Source: Adiantum capillus-veneris
Taxonomy: Eukaryota; Streptophyta; Polypodiopsida; Polypodiales; Pteridaceae
Length of the DNA: 64,000 bases
Direction of reading: 5' to 3'
Assembly (NCBI GenBank): GCA_014529385.2
Contig: CM043942.1
Span: 29,779,969-29,843,968, forward strand
In this document: positions 1 to 9,640 of the stretch, piece by piece
How the letters are laid out: every line of letters begins with the position of its first letter
How positions within the stretch are numbered: the first letter of the stretch is position 1
Notes under the pieces: generated by a model
What the model was told of the DNA's origin: nothing
The model's input: the letters and a program-made list of their open reading frames with translations, nothing else
Databases searched by the model: none
Translations under genes and position numbers: made by a program

Positions 1-1
1 C

Positions 2-682
2 ATGAGGGAAGCAAAAATGGTGCATGACTGGTCTAAAAACCATGTCTACTGGCAGTTCCAAGACTCCGTCATTCGAGTGGATCTTGTAACTGGTTGGGCA
101 CATCCTCAAGGAAATAGATTTATAATTGATCATAGATCTCACACCACAATTCCCTCGACCCCATTGCAGTATTGTTACACGTGTAAAATGGACAATGATG
201 TTGGGGAAGATTCTCCTTATATGGATGTTCTACCTGGGATGACCGAGTCTGAAAATGTGGATTGGGTCCACCTAGCAGCAACCATAAACACTTGGGGAAA
301 TAGGGGGACGACCTGGGTAACACCTGAGGGGGATGAAATGCCACCACTCGTACCTTTAAATATGATAGGAGCAATGCATATAGCTTCTGATGACCTACAC
401 GATGGAGGCTTGACTGACATTGGAACCAGTAGCATCTCAAAAGACTATAGCCCCCATGATTTGGAGTCAGAATCATCAATTGAAATTGACTATGAAGACA
501 AAGAATCTGAGTTAAATCTTGGTGCAAATCTGGGGACGAACCATTCAATGCCCAATGGTACCCTAGATAACAATCTATCCGGAAGAGGAGAAGACACGAG
601 TAGGAATTTATCTAGTGACTCTTCACTAGAGATCGGCCATAATAAAAAATTAGACAAGAAGAGTAAGAGATATAAGAGGTGA
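2..682 (+). pseudogene. Protease C-terminus and PR-RT linker of Gypsy-1
   Basis: This 226-residue open stretch starts at the very edge of the window. Its first residues (REAKMVHDWSKNHVY) follow the LGRPF motif of the retropepsin in Gypsy-Na (about 47145-47260), so it is the C-terminal end of the protease. The rest is a linker rich in Glu, Ser and Asp; the same segment occurs in Gypsy-M at 52868-53227. The catalytic DGG segment lies outside the window. The frame ends at a TGA at 680-682 and coding similarity continues in broken frames downstream. Confidence 0.75.
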
Positions 683-689
683 CAATATT

Positions 690-1730
690 GAGAAAATGTG
701 CGTGCTAGAATTAATGAAAAGAAATCTACCGCAGAATGGCTTAATTATATAGGGCACGTGATGCTCATTGGAAGCTGGTAGATAACTAGGGTGAATACCT
801 TCAAAGCGTTATATGGTGTAGTCCACAACCCATTGACATTGCACAGCTAGAGGCTACAAAGAAGCCAAAGTTGAGCCGTACCGTAAAGAGACGACAAAAT
901 CGAGAGCTAGCTCAACAACAAAAGGAAGCGGAAGACAAATCATAGTTTACAGAGCAACAAGAGCCCACGAACTTACATCATGCACTTGATCATTTCAAAT
1001 CCTACACCACAGAGGAACGTAAGGTTGTATAAACAAAGGCCCAGAGAACACCTATCAATGGAAGTAATGATTCTATGATGGTGCAGCGATAATTAAGGAA
1101 ATAGAGTTAGCAGACCCTGGTAAGGAGTCCAAACCTGTTTTCATTGCCCAAGATCTAACAGAGACTGAGAAGTATGTACTTAAAAAAATTCTCAAGGAAT
1201 TCAAAGATATATTTTCTTGGACATATCATGATATGAAGGGTGTTCCACCTTCCGTGGTGCAACACACAATCCCCATGAATAGCATGGCTAAACCAGTCTA
1301 GCAACGACCCTACTTAATGAATCCTAAGTATGCAAAGATTGTTCAAGAAGAGATTGAAAAGCTTGTCAAATGTGGATTCATCTACCCTATTGAGCAGTCA
1401 GAATGGGTGTCTCCAATAGTTATTGTGCTGAAAAAAAAATGGCAAACTCAAAGCGTGCGTGGATCTCAAGAAGGTCAATGCTGCCACTAAGAGAGACCAT
1501 TACCCCTTGTCATAGTTAGAACATATGCTTGAAAGAGTCGCAAGGAAGGAAGATTATAGTTTTTAGATGGGTACTTTGGATACAATCAAATCACAATTGC
1601 ACTAGAGGACCAAACTAAAACTGCTTTTATAATCGAATTTGGAGTGCTCCCATTTTGTGTTATGGCTTTTGGCTTAACCAATGCCCCTGCTACCTTCTAA
1701 AGATTAATAAACACTACTTTTAGAGAATAT
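690..1730 (+). pseudogene. Broken linker and N-terminal RT of Gypsy-1
   Basis: No long frame survives, but two stretches match Gypsy-M. One around 700-950 corresponds to the Gypsy-M segment at 21192-21431 (motifs AEWLNYI, SPQPIDIAQLEA). One from about 1100 corresponds to 20742-21023. From about 1380 the start of RT is readable: SEWVSPIVIV, then a frameshift near an A-run at 1431-1439, and FLDGYFGYNQITIALEDQ near 1561. Several TAG and TAA codons interrupt it. It is a decayed coding region, not an intergenic gap. Confidence 0.7.
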
Positions 1731-2558
1731 TTGAGGGAGTTCTGTGAAGCTTTCTTAGATGACCTTTGTGTTTATTCTTCTTGGAAGGAACATCTATCAT
1801 GTTTACAAAAAGTGTTTGAGAAGTGCATATTGTATCGCATCTCCTTAAACCCTTTCAAATGCCAATTTTGGGTTAAACATGGAGTCGTTTTAGGGCATAT
1901 AGTGTCCAAAAATGGGATTTCCACAGATGAGAGAAAAATTAAAGCCATTTTCAATTTTCCACCACCTACAAACTATAAAGGAGCTCAAAGATTCATGGGC
2001 CATGTTGGTTATTATCGGAGGTTTATTTTAAACTTTGCTGAGATAGCTCGCCCTTTGTATAAGCTTCTTATTGAGTTCCATTGGACCGTGGAGTGTGACC
2101 ATGCTTACGAGTCATCGAAAAAGACCTTGACAAGTGCTCCCATTCTACAAGTGTCCGATTGGAATGTAATTTTTCATGTGCATATTGATGCATTGAACTT
2201 TGCTATTGGGTGTGTTCTAGCTCAACCAAGAGAACATAAATTGGACTACCCCATTAACTTTGCAAGTCATCAATTAAATGATGTTGAGAGGAACTACACC
2301 ACTATAGAGTGGGAAGGTTTAGCTATAATTTATGCAGTAAAGAAATTTCGCTACTACTTTCTTGCCAACAAGTTTGTTTTCTATGTTAATCATCAAGCAT
2401 TGTTGTATCTAGAAAATAAACCTTGTTCCAAGGGAAGAATTACACGATGGTTGTTAATTCTTCTTGAGTTTGATTTTACCGTTGTGGTGAGACCCGGTAA
2501 AAGACATGTCATGGTGGATCATTTGTCTTACATACCCAATGGTGAAGCCCCTACTTGA
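1731..2558 (+). pseudogene. Reverse transcriptase palm/thumb and RNase H of Gypsy-1
   Basis: A 275-residue frame. It begins just before the RT catalytic dyad (FLDDLCVYS, about residues 8-16; LDD replaces the usual YVDD/FIDD), runs through the connection motif RFMGHVGYYRRFI, and into RNase H (HIDALNFAIGCVLAQ, then SHQLNDVERNYTTIEWE). The third RNase H acidic position appears as Asn (FYVNHQALLYL), where the Gypsy-M copy keeps Asp (FYVDRQALLYL). The frame lacks the RT fingers, which lie in the broken part upstream, so its first Met is only the first in-frame one. Confidence 0.85.
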
Positions 2559-2570
2559 ATTGATGATGAA

Positions 2571-3648
2571 TTGCCCGATACTTCCCTATTCCTAGTCGAG
2601 ACCATGTCTGAATGGAGTGAGAAGATTGTGAACTTTTTAGTTAACGATTTTCCACCCAAGGAGCTTCGTAAGGATATAGCTCAAAGACTGTTAAAAGAAT
2701 GTGAACCTTATTCTCTAATTGCAAGAACTCTCTACAAGCTAGGGAAGGACGATATTCTTAGATGTTGTGCACGTGAGGATGAGTATTTATACATACTGCA
2801 AGAAGCCCATATGGGTATAGTCGGAGGAAATTTCTCAGGTAAACTAACAGCTAGAAAGGTGTTGCAATCAGGCTATTCGTGGCCACCTTATTCAAGGATG
2901 CATCAGTTTTTGCAAAAGGGTGTGATGAATGCCAACGTTACAAGATCACACAACGAAAGGATAAGATGCCATTACGTCCTATTAAAGTGACTCAACCATT
3001 TAAAAAATGGGGTTTAGACTTTGTAGGCCCAATTAGTCTGGTAGCTCGTAACACTCAATCTCAATATATTATCTTTGCCACTGACTATGTGACAAAGTGA
3101 GCGAAAGCCAGAGCGACATGCAAGGCTCATGTAAGGTCATCGGCAAGTTTCTCTTTGAGAACATTATTACAAGATTTGGTTGTCCCTTTGAGATTGTGAC
3201 TGACAATGGTACTCATTTTATAAATGGAGAGATAAAGGAACTCACTACCAACTTCATAATAGCCCACCATAAGTCTACACCTTATTATCCACAAGCAAAT
3301 GACCAAAGCTGAAAGCACTAACAAGACCTTAATTTTTATCTTGACCAAAATAGTGGAAGCTCATCACACAACTTGGGATTTGAAGCTGCCATCAGCTCTA
3401 TGGGCTTATCGTACTTCTTACAAAGTGACTATTAATTGTACACCATTAAAAATGGTATATGGCCAAGAAGCAGTTATGCCATGGAAGTTTGTAATTCCTA
3501 GTCTACAAGTAGCTTCACAAGAAGGTTGGGATGGTAACCCTTTAGTTGAGCGTTTATTATATCCTTGAGAGGTTAGACGAAGAAAGGAAATTGGTTGTGC
3601 AAAATGCACTTGTGGAGAAAGATAGGAGAAAAAAATGAAGTGTGGTGT
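2571..3648 (+). pseudogene. Integrase of Gypsy-1, three frames
   Basis: The integrase is spread over three frames (about 2571-2900, 2879-3100, 3097-3568). The zinc-binding region shows EAHMGIVGGNF, where the second His of the HHCC motif appears as Asn, followed by CDECQRYK. The core has WGLDFVGPI (first Asp), IVTDNGTHF (second Asp) and, after a frameshift near 3299-3312, ESTNKTL (Glu). A typical C-terminal continuation (LWAYRTSYK, VYGQEAVMP) is readable to about 3648. The usual GPY/F-like C-terminal domain was not found, so the integrase end is missing or has been replaced by the next ORF. Confidence 0.8.
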
Positions 3649-3651
3649 TAG

Positions 3652-4721
3652 TTGGGAAAGCCATCTCTATCTGAGAGTACTATCCAAGTCAAGGGTGTCA
3701 ACAAGAAAAAAACTACGATTTTTGGAATTTGGCACACTTCTGTCAAATATGACAACGCGGTTGTAGCTCAAGACTTTTTGGTCATGCCTGCTGGAACTAT
3801 GGAAGGCAATATAAATCTAGGACGCATGTGGATGATAGCGACCAAATGCACTATTGATTGGGGGACTGGGAGTGTCACAACGCAGAAACCAAATCTTAGC
3901 CCTGCCACTCAAGCCATAGTCCCTCAGATATTACCTCCTAAGGAAATAAAACCCAAAACATTGCCTGTCCAGGAGGTTGAACCGTATGTCCCTATAGCCA
4001 AACTCTTTAGAGCTTCAACTTCTGTAGTTGAAACGAAAAATGAGACACACAAGACCCATTGCAATATAACTAAGAAAACATACAAATTGGTCCCTAAAGC
4101 TTCTTTAGCGACAATTTCTGATGCTAAAAAACAGAAGCCTTGTAAGAAACGCCTCACTCACTCCAAGAAATGTAAGGAAACGCTGCATTGGATTCCTAAA
4201 CGACTATTGGAAGCCCGAGGCTACTATCAAGGAAATGATCAAATCTGGGTGCCAAAACGTAAATTGTGTTCTTACCTGTTACCTGACCCATGTGAGACAA
4301 ATCCTGTAACAATAAAGCCGATTGAAGATCATGGGAAGGAAATGATCACAGAATACTATACACCTGATCCGAGCTAGTTTGGGTGCCCAAGCGAGAACGA
4401 CTTGTTTCCCTCGCTTCAATCATAGAAAAAATGAATGAAGGTTCTTCCTCTTCTTGTAGTTCATATACGAAAATAGAAGTTTCAACACAACCTCCACCTA
4501 CCATTGTAAATATCCATACAAACAGGAAAGAATTTGCACCTCCCGCTGTAAGTTCACCACCTATAACAACGTTGCAAATAAAATCATGGGAGAGTACCTT
4601 ATCACCCTTGAAACTAGATGAAATGCCTAGGGCGGTCAACAACTATTGGTCAAAGTCTTCACCCATGACAACTTGGAACAATTGGTTTCAAAAAGTGACG
4701 ACATCATTCCAAAAGGTATGA
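3652..4721 (+). pseudogene. Post-integrase ORF: retropepsin-like segment plus W[VI]PK-repeat domain
   Basis: Two frames (3652-4377, 4383-4721) follow the integrase. The N-terminal part has DFLVMPAG, LGRMWM and IDWGTGSV in the spacing of the C-terminal half of a retropepsin, without a DTG/DSG site; this homology is my inference. Next comes a Lys-rich region with four short motifs: YKLVPK (about 4080), HWIPK (4186), IWVPK (4241) and LVWVPK (across the frame break near 4377). The end (NNYWSKSSPMTTWNNWFQ) is nearly the same as the end of the second ORF of Gypsy-Na. Its function is unknown. An envelope role is unsupported: I see no signal peptide or membrane segment. Confidence 0.65.
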
Positions 4722-4727
4722 TCTACC

Positions 4728-4743
4728 CAAGGAAGGGGGGAGT
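4728..4743 (+). promoter_or_regulatory. Polypurine tract after the last Gypsy-1 ORF
   Basis: CCAAGGAAGGGGGGAG directly follows the last ORF and precedes TGTTTTCTGACATCC. Placement and composition fit a plus-strand priming tract. The same sequence recurs in Gypsy-Na at 48218-48233, where the real 3' LTR lies 1.6 kb further on behind another tract, so this one may be internal. Confidence 0.5.
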
Positions 4744-5068
4744 GTTTTCTGACATCCATCAGTCACTTTCTCCCCTCTTAACCTTCCTCCCCCACCTCTC
4801 AATTTCCCAATCTTAGGGAATGTATATATATAGCCCTATACTCAAGAAAACAAAAATTAAAAAAGTAAAAGAGCAAGACCCACCAAACAAAAAGCTGGAA
4901 ACCTACAAGTTCTAGGACATGATCCAAAATTATAAAACACATTATGCACAAGAATATGACCTTTTGACATGACCACTAACCATAATCTATCTATGTGTAT
5001 AGATATGGCTAGTATGCTAGAGTCATCCACTCCTACCTTGGGTGAGAGGTACCCTCTTTACTTTAATT
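4744..5068 (+). other. 3' noncoding sequence of Gypsy-1
   Basis: AT-rich, without coding signal. It aligns with 48234-48400 of Gypsy-Na (shared TGTTT-CTGACA, ATCTTAGGGAATGTA and a TATA-like stretch). It is either internal 3' untranslated sequence or a relic LTR start. It stops at the CACTA terminus. Confidence 0.5.
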
Positions 5069-5140
5069 CACTACAAGAGGTTACTTAAATTCCGGCGCCA
5101 CATTACCGGCATCACTGGCGGGCGTCGGTATATGTGTAGG
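5069..5140 (+). repeat. CACTA terminal and subterminal sequence
   Basis: CACTACAAGAGG at 5069-5080, then short GC-rich motifs (CCGGCGCC, ACCGGC, GGCGGGCGTCGG), typical of the transposase-binding subterminal zone of CACTA elements. Confidence 0.65.
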
Positions 5141-5811
5141 TATGTATGGAGGGAGATAAAATTTTAAAAAAATTTGATTTTCAAATTTTTGATGCTTGTT
5201 ACGGTGCTAGTTCCAATGTTAGCGCACATGCAATTTTCGACGCTTTCTCTGGTGCGTTTTTCGACACCTATACCGATTTTTGTACCGATGGTAACTGCAA
5301 AAAACGAAACCGCGGGCTTTCTCTGTGCATTTCTCTTCTTCTTGCGCCTTTTCTCAAGCTCTCTTCTTCCTCACCTCTTACAGATCTGGTGCAAAACAAG
5401 CTGCCGGAAGTGCTAATCTTGCTTGTCGGTTAGCCCATAACACTAAGATGAGATTGTTTTCATGTTTACTTGTAGATTTAGGGTTTAGGGTTTAACTTTG
5501 TGTTTGTGTGTGTGTTTTTGCAGGTTCCAAGATGTTTACAACATCTTTTATTGCTCAAATAGGACGAATGTGAGTGCTCGAACCTTTAAATGCATATTAA
5601 ATTTATTTAAATTAATTTGTATATTAATAAAAGAAAATTTCATGCTTTAAACTTTCAATGCTCTAAAAGAAATTATGGTTTGTGATATGAAATTTCATTT
5701 TGAATTATGAATTTTTTTTTGTTTTGGTTTATGAAAAAATCTTGTTTTGAAAAAATTTCGTTTTGAATTATGTCGTTTTTGAAATTATGCAATTGATGGG
5801 GTTTATGTTTT
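5141..5811. other. CACTA internal region without a supported gene
   Basis: AT-rich. There is a 95-codon open frame at 5146-5433 with no recognisable domain, which I do not call as a gene. At 5477-5494 there are two and a half TTTAGGG units. This contains the plant telo-box motif AAACCCTAA on the other strand, often found near transcription starts, so it may be promoter or leader sequence of the transposase gene. Confidence 0.4.
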
Positions 5812-6056
5812 AGGTTATAAGTTAAGTTAAGTTAGGTTATCTTATATGTTAAATTATGTTAAGTTAAGCTACGTTAGGTTAGGTTAAGTTAAGCTATGTT
5901 AGGTTAAGCTACATTATGTTAGGTTAGGTTAGGTTATGTTAAGCTACATTAGTTTATGTTAGGTTAGTTTATCTTATACGTTAGGTTAGGTTAAGTTAAG
6001 CTATGTTAAGTTAGGTTATGTTAAGCTACGTTAGGTTAGGTTAGGTTAAGCTACGT
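5812..6056. repeat. Degenerate TTAGGTTA / TTAAGCTA minisatellite, left block
   Basis: About 245 bp built from variants of GTTAGGTTA, GTTAAGTTA and GTTAAGCTACG with an irregular period. It is not the plant telomere repeat. The same motif returns on the other side of the hairpin array at 7396. Confidence 0.8.
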
Positions 6057-7395
6057 TTGGCAATACGGCAAGCCATAGAGCTTACCCACAACGCATATGA
6101 AAAACAACATAATGGCAATCCGTTTTTCAATACGGCAAGACATAAAGCTTACCCACAATGCATATACATTGTGGGCAAGCTCTATGGATTTCCGTATTGC
6201 CAACGGCTCGCCATTATGTTGTTTATATGTCCGCGAGCAGTTTTCAAGTCCTAAAATAGTTAAGTGGCCCCAAAAATAACACCATGACAAGCAGTTTGGC
6301 AATATGGCAAGCCATAGAGCTTGCCCACAATGAATATGAATTGTGGGCAAGCTCTATGGCTTGACATATTTCCAAACGACTCGCCATTGTGTTTTCTATA
6401 TGTCTGCAAGCGGTTTTCAAATCCTTAAATAGCTAAGCGCCCCTAAAAACAACACAATGGCAAGCCTTTTGGCAATACGGCAAGTCATAGATCTTGCTTA
6501 CAATGCATATGCATTGTGGGCAAGCTTTATGGCTTGCCATATTGCCAAACGGCTCTCCATTGTGTTGTCTATATGTTTGCAAGCAATTTTCAAGTGCTAA
6601 AATTGCCTCCTGTCCCTAAAAACAACACAATGGCGATCCTTTTGGCAATACGGCAAGCCATAAAGCTTGCCGACAAGGCATATGCATTGAGGGAAAGCTC
6701 TATGGCTTGCCGTATTGCCAACAACTTGCCATTGTGTTGTTTTTATGTCCGCAAGCAATTTTCAAGCCCTAAAATAGCTAAGCAGCCCTAAAAACAACAC
6801 AATGGCAAGCTGTTTGGCAATAAAACAAGCCATAGAGTTTTCCCACAATGCATATGCATTGTGTGCAATCTCTATGGTTTTCCCTATTGCCAAAAGGATA
6901 GCCACTGTGTTGTCTATATGTCTGCGAGCAATTTTCAAGCTTTAAAATTGCCTCGCGGCCTAAAAACAACACAATGGAGATTTGTTTGGCAAAATGGAAA
7001 GCCATAGAGCTTGTCGTATTGTCAACAACTGGTCATTGTGTTGTCTATATGTTTGCGAGCGATTTTCAAGCGCGAAAACTATCTCGTGTCCCTAAAAACA
7101 ACACAATGGCGATCCGTTTAGCGATACGGCAAGCCATAAAGCTCGCCCACAAGGCATATGCATTGTGGGCAAGCTCTATGGGTTGCCATATTGCCAACGG
7201 CTTGCCATTGTGTTGTCTATATATCTGCGAGTGGTTTTCAGGCCCTAAAATCGCTTCCCAACCCTAAAAACAACACAATGGTGAACCGTTTGCCAAATTG
7301 GCAAGCCATAGAGCTTGCCGACATCGCATATGCATTGTGGGCAAGCTGTATGGCTTGCTATTTTGCCAAACGCCTCACCATTGTGTTGTTTTTAT
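6057..7395. repeat. ~172-bp tandem array of paired inverted repeats
   Basis: About eight units. The anchor TTTGGCAATACGGCAAG (with variants) recurs near 6295, 6468, 6641, 6813, 6985, 7117 and 7289, spaced 172-173 bp except for one shortened unit of about 132 bp. Each full unit has a long palindrome centred on CATATG (arms such as GCAAGCCATAGAGCTTGCCC, over 30 bp). A second inverted repeat has arms GCCATTGTGTTGT and ACAACACAATGGC around a less conserved loop. Short ORFs on both strands are by-products of this symmetry. Confidence 0.9.
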
Positions 7396-7640
7396 GTTAG
7401 TTCAGGTTATGTTAGGTTTAGGTTATAGGTTAGGTGCGATTATAGGTTAGGTTAGAGCTAGCGACAAATTAATAGTAGAAAAAATGCAAACGGACTTCGA
7501 AGATGATTCGTATAATTCTAAAAACGCAAACAGACTTCGCTTAGGTTAGGTTACAGGTTAGGTTTAGGCTATAAGTTAGGTTACATTAAGTTACATTAGG
7601 TTTGGGTTATATGTTAGGTTAGATTATAGATTAGGTTAGA
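7396..7640. repeat. TTAGGTTA minisatellite, right block
   Basis: The same irregular GTTAGGTTA motif as at 5812-6056, interrupted by GCTAGCGACAAATTAATAG segments. Together the two blocks bracket the hairpin array. Confidence 0.7.
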
Positions 7641-8006
7641 GCTAGCGACAAATTAATAGTAGAAAAAACGCAATCGAACTTCAAAAGTGCACACAAACTT
7701 CAAGAACCTTAATATATAGTCATTGACCAATAAAGAGGAGATTATTATCTTGCGGTCCTAATCTCCGTGCACCTCTAGACTGAGGTGTAGGGATCGGGCC
7801 TGGCTAGAGAATGTGAGGTTGTTAGAGCTAGCAACAAATAATCGAAAAAACACAATCGGACTTCAAAAGTGCACACAGACTTCAAGAACTTTAATATATA
7901 GTCATTGACCAATAAAGACGAGGTTATTACCATGTGGTCCTAATCTCCGTGCACCTCTAGACCGAGGTGTGCGGGGATCGGACCTGGCTAGAGAATGTGA
8001 GGTTGT
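7636..8006. repeat. Two-copy tandem duplication of ~186 bp
   Basis: Copy 1 runs from 7636 and copy 2 from 7822; both begin TTAGAGCTAGC and end near GAGAATGTGAGGTTGT. They share the core GTCCTAATCTCCGTGCACC with scattered substitutions. It lies directly upstream of the transposase reading frame. Confidence 0.85.
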
Positions 8007-8079
8007 CATGTACTTAGTAGTGTGTAGTTATAACAACTAGAGTGTTTAAATTATTTGTTGCATCATTGGTAGATAAACT

Positions 8080-8996
8080 ATGGATGATAGGATGGCGTAT
8101 CCTTGTGCGGATTGCAAGAATCAGATATTTCAAAAACAAAAAATCTGCAACCAACACATAAGCAATCATGGTCTCTTTTCGATAGAGAAACTACAAGACC
8201 TGCCTTATCAATCTCATGATCTAGAGATTGAAGGTCAAACTCTGCAAGTAGATATTGCTCCAAATTCATCCCAAAGAAGACGATTTTCAAACGAGTAGCC
8301 ATCGACTAAGTCCTCCCAACTAATACCTGATGCGGAATTTCAAGAAGTAGAGATGGAGCAGATGTTGGATGCGTTCTTTGATATGGATTCCAACATAGAA
8401 GGTGACAACATTGAATGCAGTACTGTGGACCAACCTCAGCCATCCCGTTCATATCGATGGCATGATAGCAATGATAAAGACGGTGAGATGATGCAAAGTC
8501 TTGCACGCATGCCGCTCTACACTGGTGCAAAAATCTCACTTCTGCGTACCTCGTTGGCAATGCTTAATTTGCAGTCTGTCTACGGTTGGTCTGGCACCTC
8601 AATCACAGAACTTTTCAGGTAAATACATTGTATCCTAAGCATGATAAAGTGCAAATTATAGTTCATATAAAGTGATCAAAGGACTGACTTGTTCATGTAA
8701 TGACAGGTTGCTCAATGAGCAAATCTTGCCAGAAGGGAATCACATGCCCCATACCCGTCCAGCCGCTAAAAACCTTCTTACTAATTTGGGCTTAGATTTT
8801 AAAAAAATACATGCATGTCCTAATGATTGTATACTTTTTCACAATGAGTATGCAAACTTGGAACAATGTCCCAATTGTGGATCAAACAAGTACAAGGAGG
8901 ATACACAGGAAAATGTATCCCTGCAAAGGTCCTTCGACACTTTCCTATCATTCCAAGAATAAAGAGCATGTTTAGGTGCAAGTCTGTAGCCGCTTT
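8080..8996 (+). pseudogene. TNP2-type CACTA transposase, N-terminal part
   Basis: Three blocks form a broken transposase: 8080-8298 (Cys-containing start, PCADCKNQIF), 8353-8618 and 8707-8996. The third has the family signature LPEGNHMPHT, AAKNLL, HACPNDCILFHNEY and LEQCPNCG, typical of the Transposase_21/TNP2 N-terminal zone. After a frameshift near 8935 it continues as LRHFPIIPRIKSMF, again a TNP2 hallmark. An intron is predicted between 8619 (GT) and 8706 (AG); splicing restores LFR-LLNEQ in frame. The DDE catalytic region is absent and a TGA at 8998-9000 ends the similarity, so the gene is dead. Confidence 0.75.
8619..8706 (+). other. Predicted 88-bp intron in the CACTA transposase
   Basis: CAG/GTAAAT donor at 8616-8624 and GACAG/G acceptor at 8702-8707. 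Both flanks code in compatible frames, and the joined reading matches the usual TNP2 order before the PEGN motif. AT-rich, with stops in all frames. Confidence 0.55.
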
Positions 8997-9019
8997 GTGA
9001 CACGGCACTCAAATACTAG

Positions 9020-9368
9020 ATTGACAAATGATGTCATTCAAGTTGCTCCACATAGGAAGCAAGTTTGTGAAGTATTGGACGTTGAGGTCGAAGAGGTGAT
9101 TCATGAACAAAGCGTAAGACCGACAGAAACTTTAAGTTTAAATTTTGAGGTGGATGTCAACAATGAGCAATTGTTTGAACCTAGAGATGAGGTGTCAAAT
9201 ACTGAAGCTGATGCGAAAAGCGATGAAGAAGTAGAGTCCGATGACGAAGATGCAGAAGTACAGATTGAGATAGACATCTTTGGTGCATCAGATCTCATAG
9301 AGGATAAGAGATTAACTAATGATTTTTGCTATGAACTCTTTTGTAAAACTCTTTTTATTAGTGTATAA
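9020..9368 (+). pseudogene. Acidic open stretch at the end of the CACTA remnant
   Basis: An open frame (8976-9368) whose second half is strongly acidic (EVESDDEDAEVQ). I do not recognise a family. It could be a remnant of the second CACTA gene or of the C-terminal end of the transposase joined by a deletion. It ends where LTR-like sequence begins. Confidence 0.3.
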
Positions 9369-9640
9369 AGGTAGAGAGTGTAGCAGATCCCCAACGAGCA
9401 GGGCAGCTGGGGACAAGTGGCCCAGGCTGATGTTAGTGGATACATGTGTAGAGCTCGAGTTATGGAGCATGCTGGTCTTCTCGAATCGCAGATTGGAGCC
9501 CTGGTTAGCAAGTTATGATCAGTTAAAGATTTTCCGGGGGCCGGGTTTGTGTCCACTGGCCTGCATTGAACAATGTGCCATCTGACATTTTTTAGGCCTT
9601 GACAGGGTTCAAGCAGGTAGAGCAGGCCGAGTGAAGTCAG
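9369..9640 (+). repeat. Inverted fragment of a Gypsy-R-family LTR
   Basis: Read on the plus strand, this matches the reverse complement of Gypsy-R LTR sequence at about 11810-12085. Shared landmarks include GGCCCAGGC, TGGATACATGTGTAG, TCGAGTT-TGGAGCATGC and GGGGGCCGGGT. It is clearly diverged. It represents a second, older copy lying in opposite orientation next to Gypsy-R. Confidence 0.7.

Larger units (their letters stand above)
1..5068 (+). mobile_element. Gypsy-1: 5'-truncated Ty3/gypsy retrotransposon
   Basis: The window opens inside a plus-strand gypsy element. In order it shows the end of an aspartic protease, a linker, reverse transcriptase, RNase H, integrase, a further ORF and a purine-rich tract. 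The protein matches Gypsy-M (minus strand, from 19424) and Gypsy-Na (from 42946), so the three form one family. Many stops and frameshifts make it a relic. The right boundary is set at the CACTA terminus at 5069; no 3' LTR was identified, so the true end is unknown. The order PR-RT-RH-INT is the Ty3/gypsy order; lineage within gypsy is inferred only through the Gypsy-Na primer site. Confidence 0.85.
5069..9368 (+). mobile_element. CACTA (En/Spm-like) DNA transposon, decayed, right end missing
   Basis: The left end reads CACTACAAGAGG, the standard start of En/Spm terminal inverted repeats, followed by GC-rich subterminal sequence with repeated CCGGC/GGCG motifs. Further in are the tandem arrays (5812-8006) and a TNP2-type transposase fragment (8080-8996). 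I found no matching TTGTAGTG end on the right; similarity to a gypsy LTR begins near 9369, so the element is probably truncated there. A 3-bp target duplication cannot be confirmed. It appears to have inserted into, or next to, the 3' part of Gypsy-1. Confidence 0.7.

Noticed and set aside
5146-5433. 95-codon ORF near the CACTA end
   Set aside because: No domain, overlapping frames of similar length, and situated in the subterminal zone of the transposon.
5812-6056. Telomere repeat
   Set aside because: The motif is GTTAGGTTA with an irregular period, not TTTAGGG. The two and a half TTTAGGG units at 5477-5494 are too few and fit a telo-box.
6057-7395. CRISPR-like array
   Set aside because: The units are about 172 bp of repeat with no unique spacers and no cas genes, in a plant context. 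It is a tandem satellite of inverted repeats.
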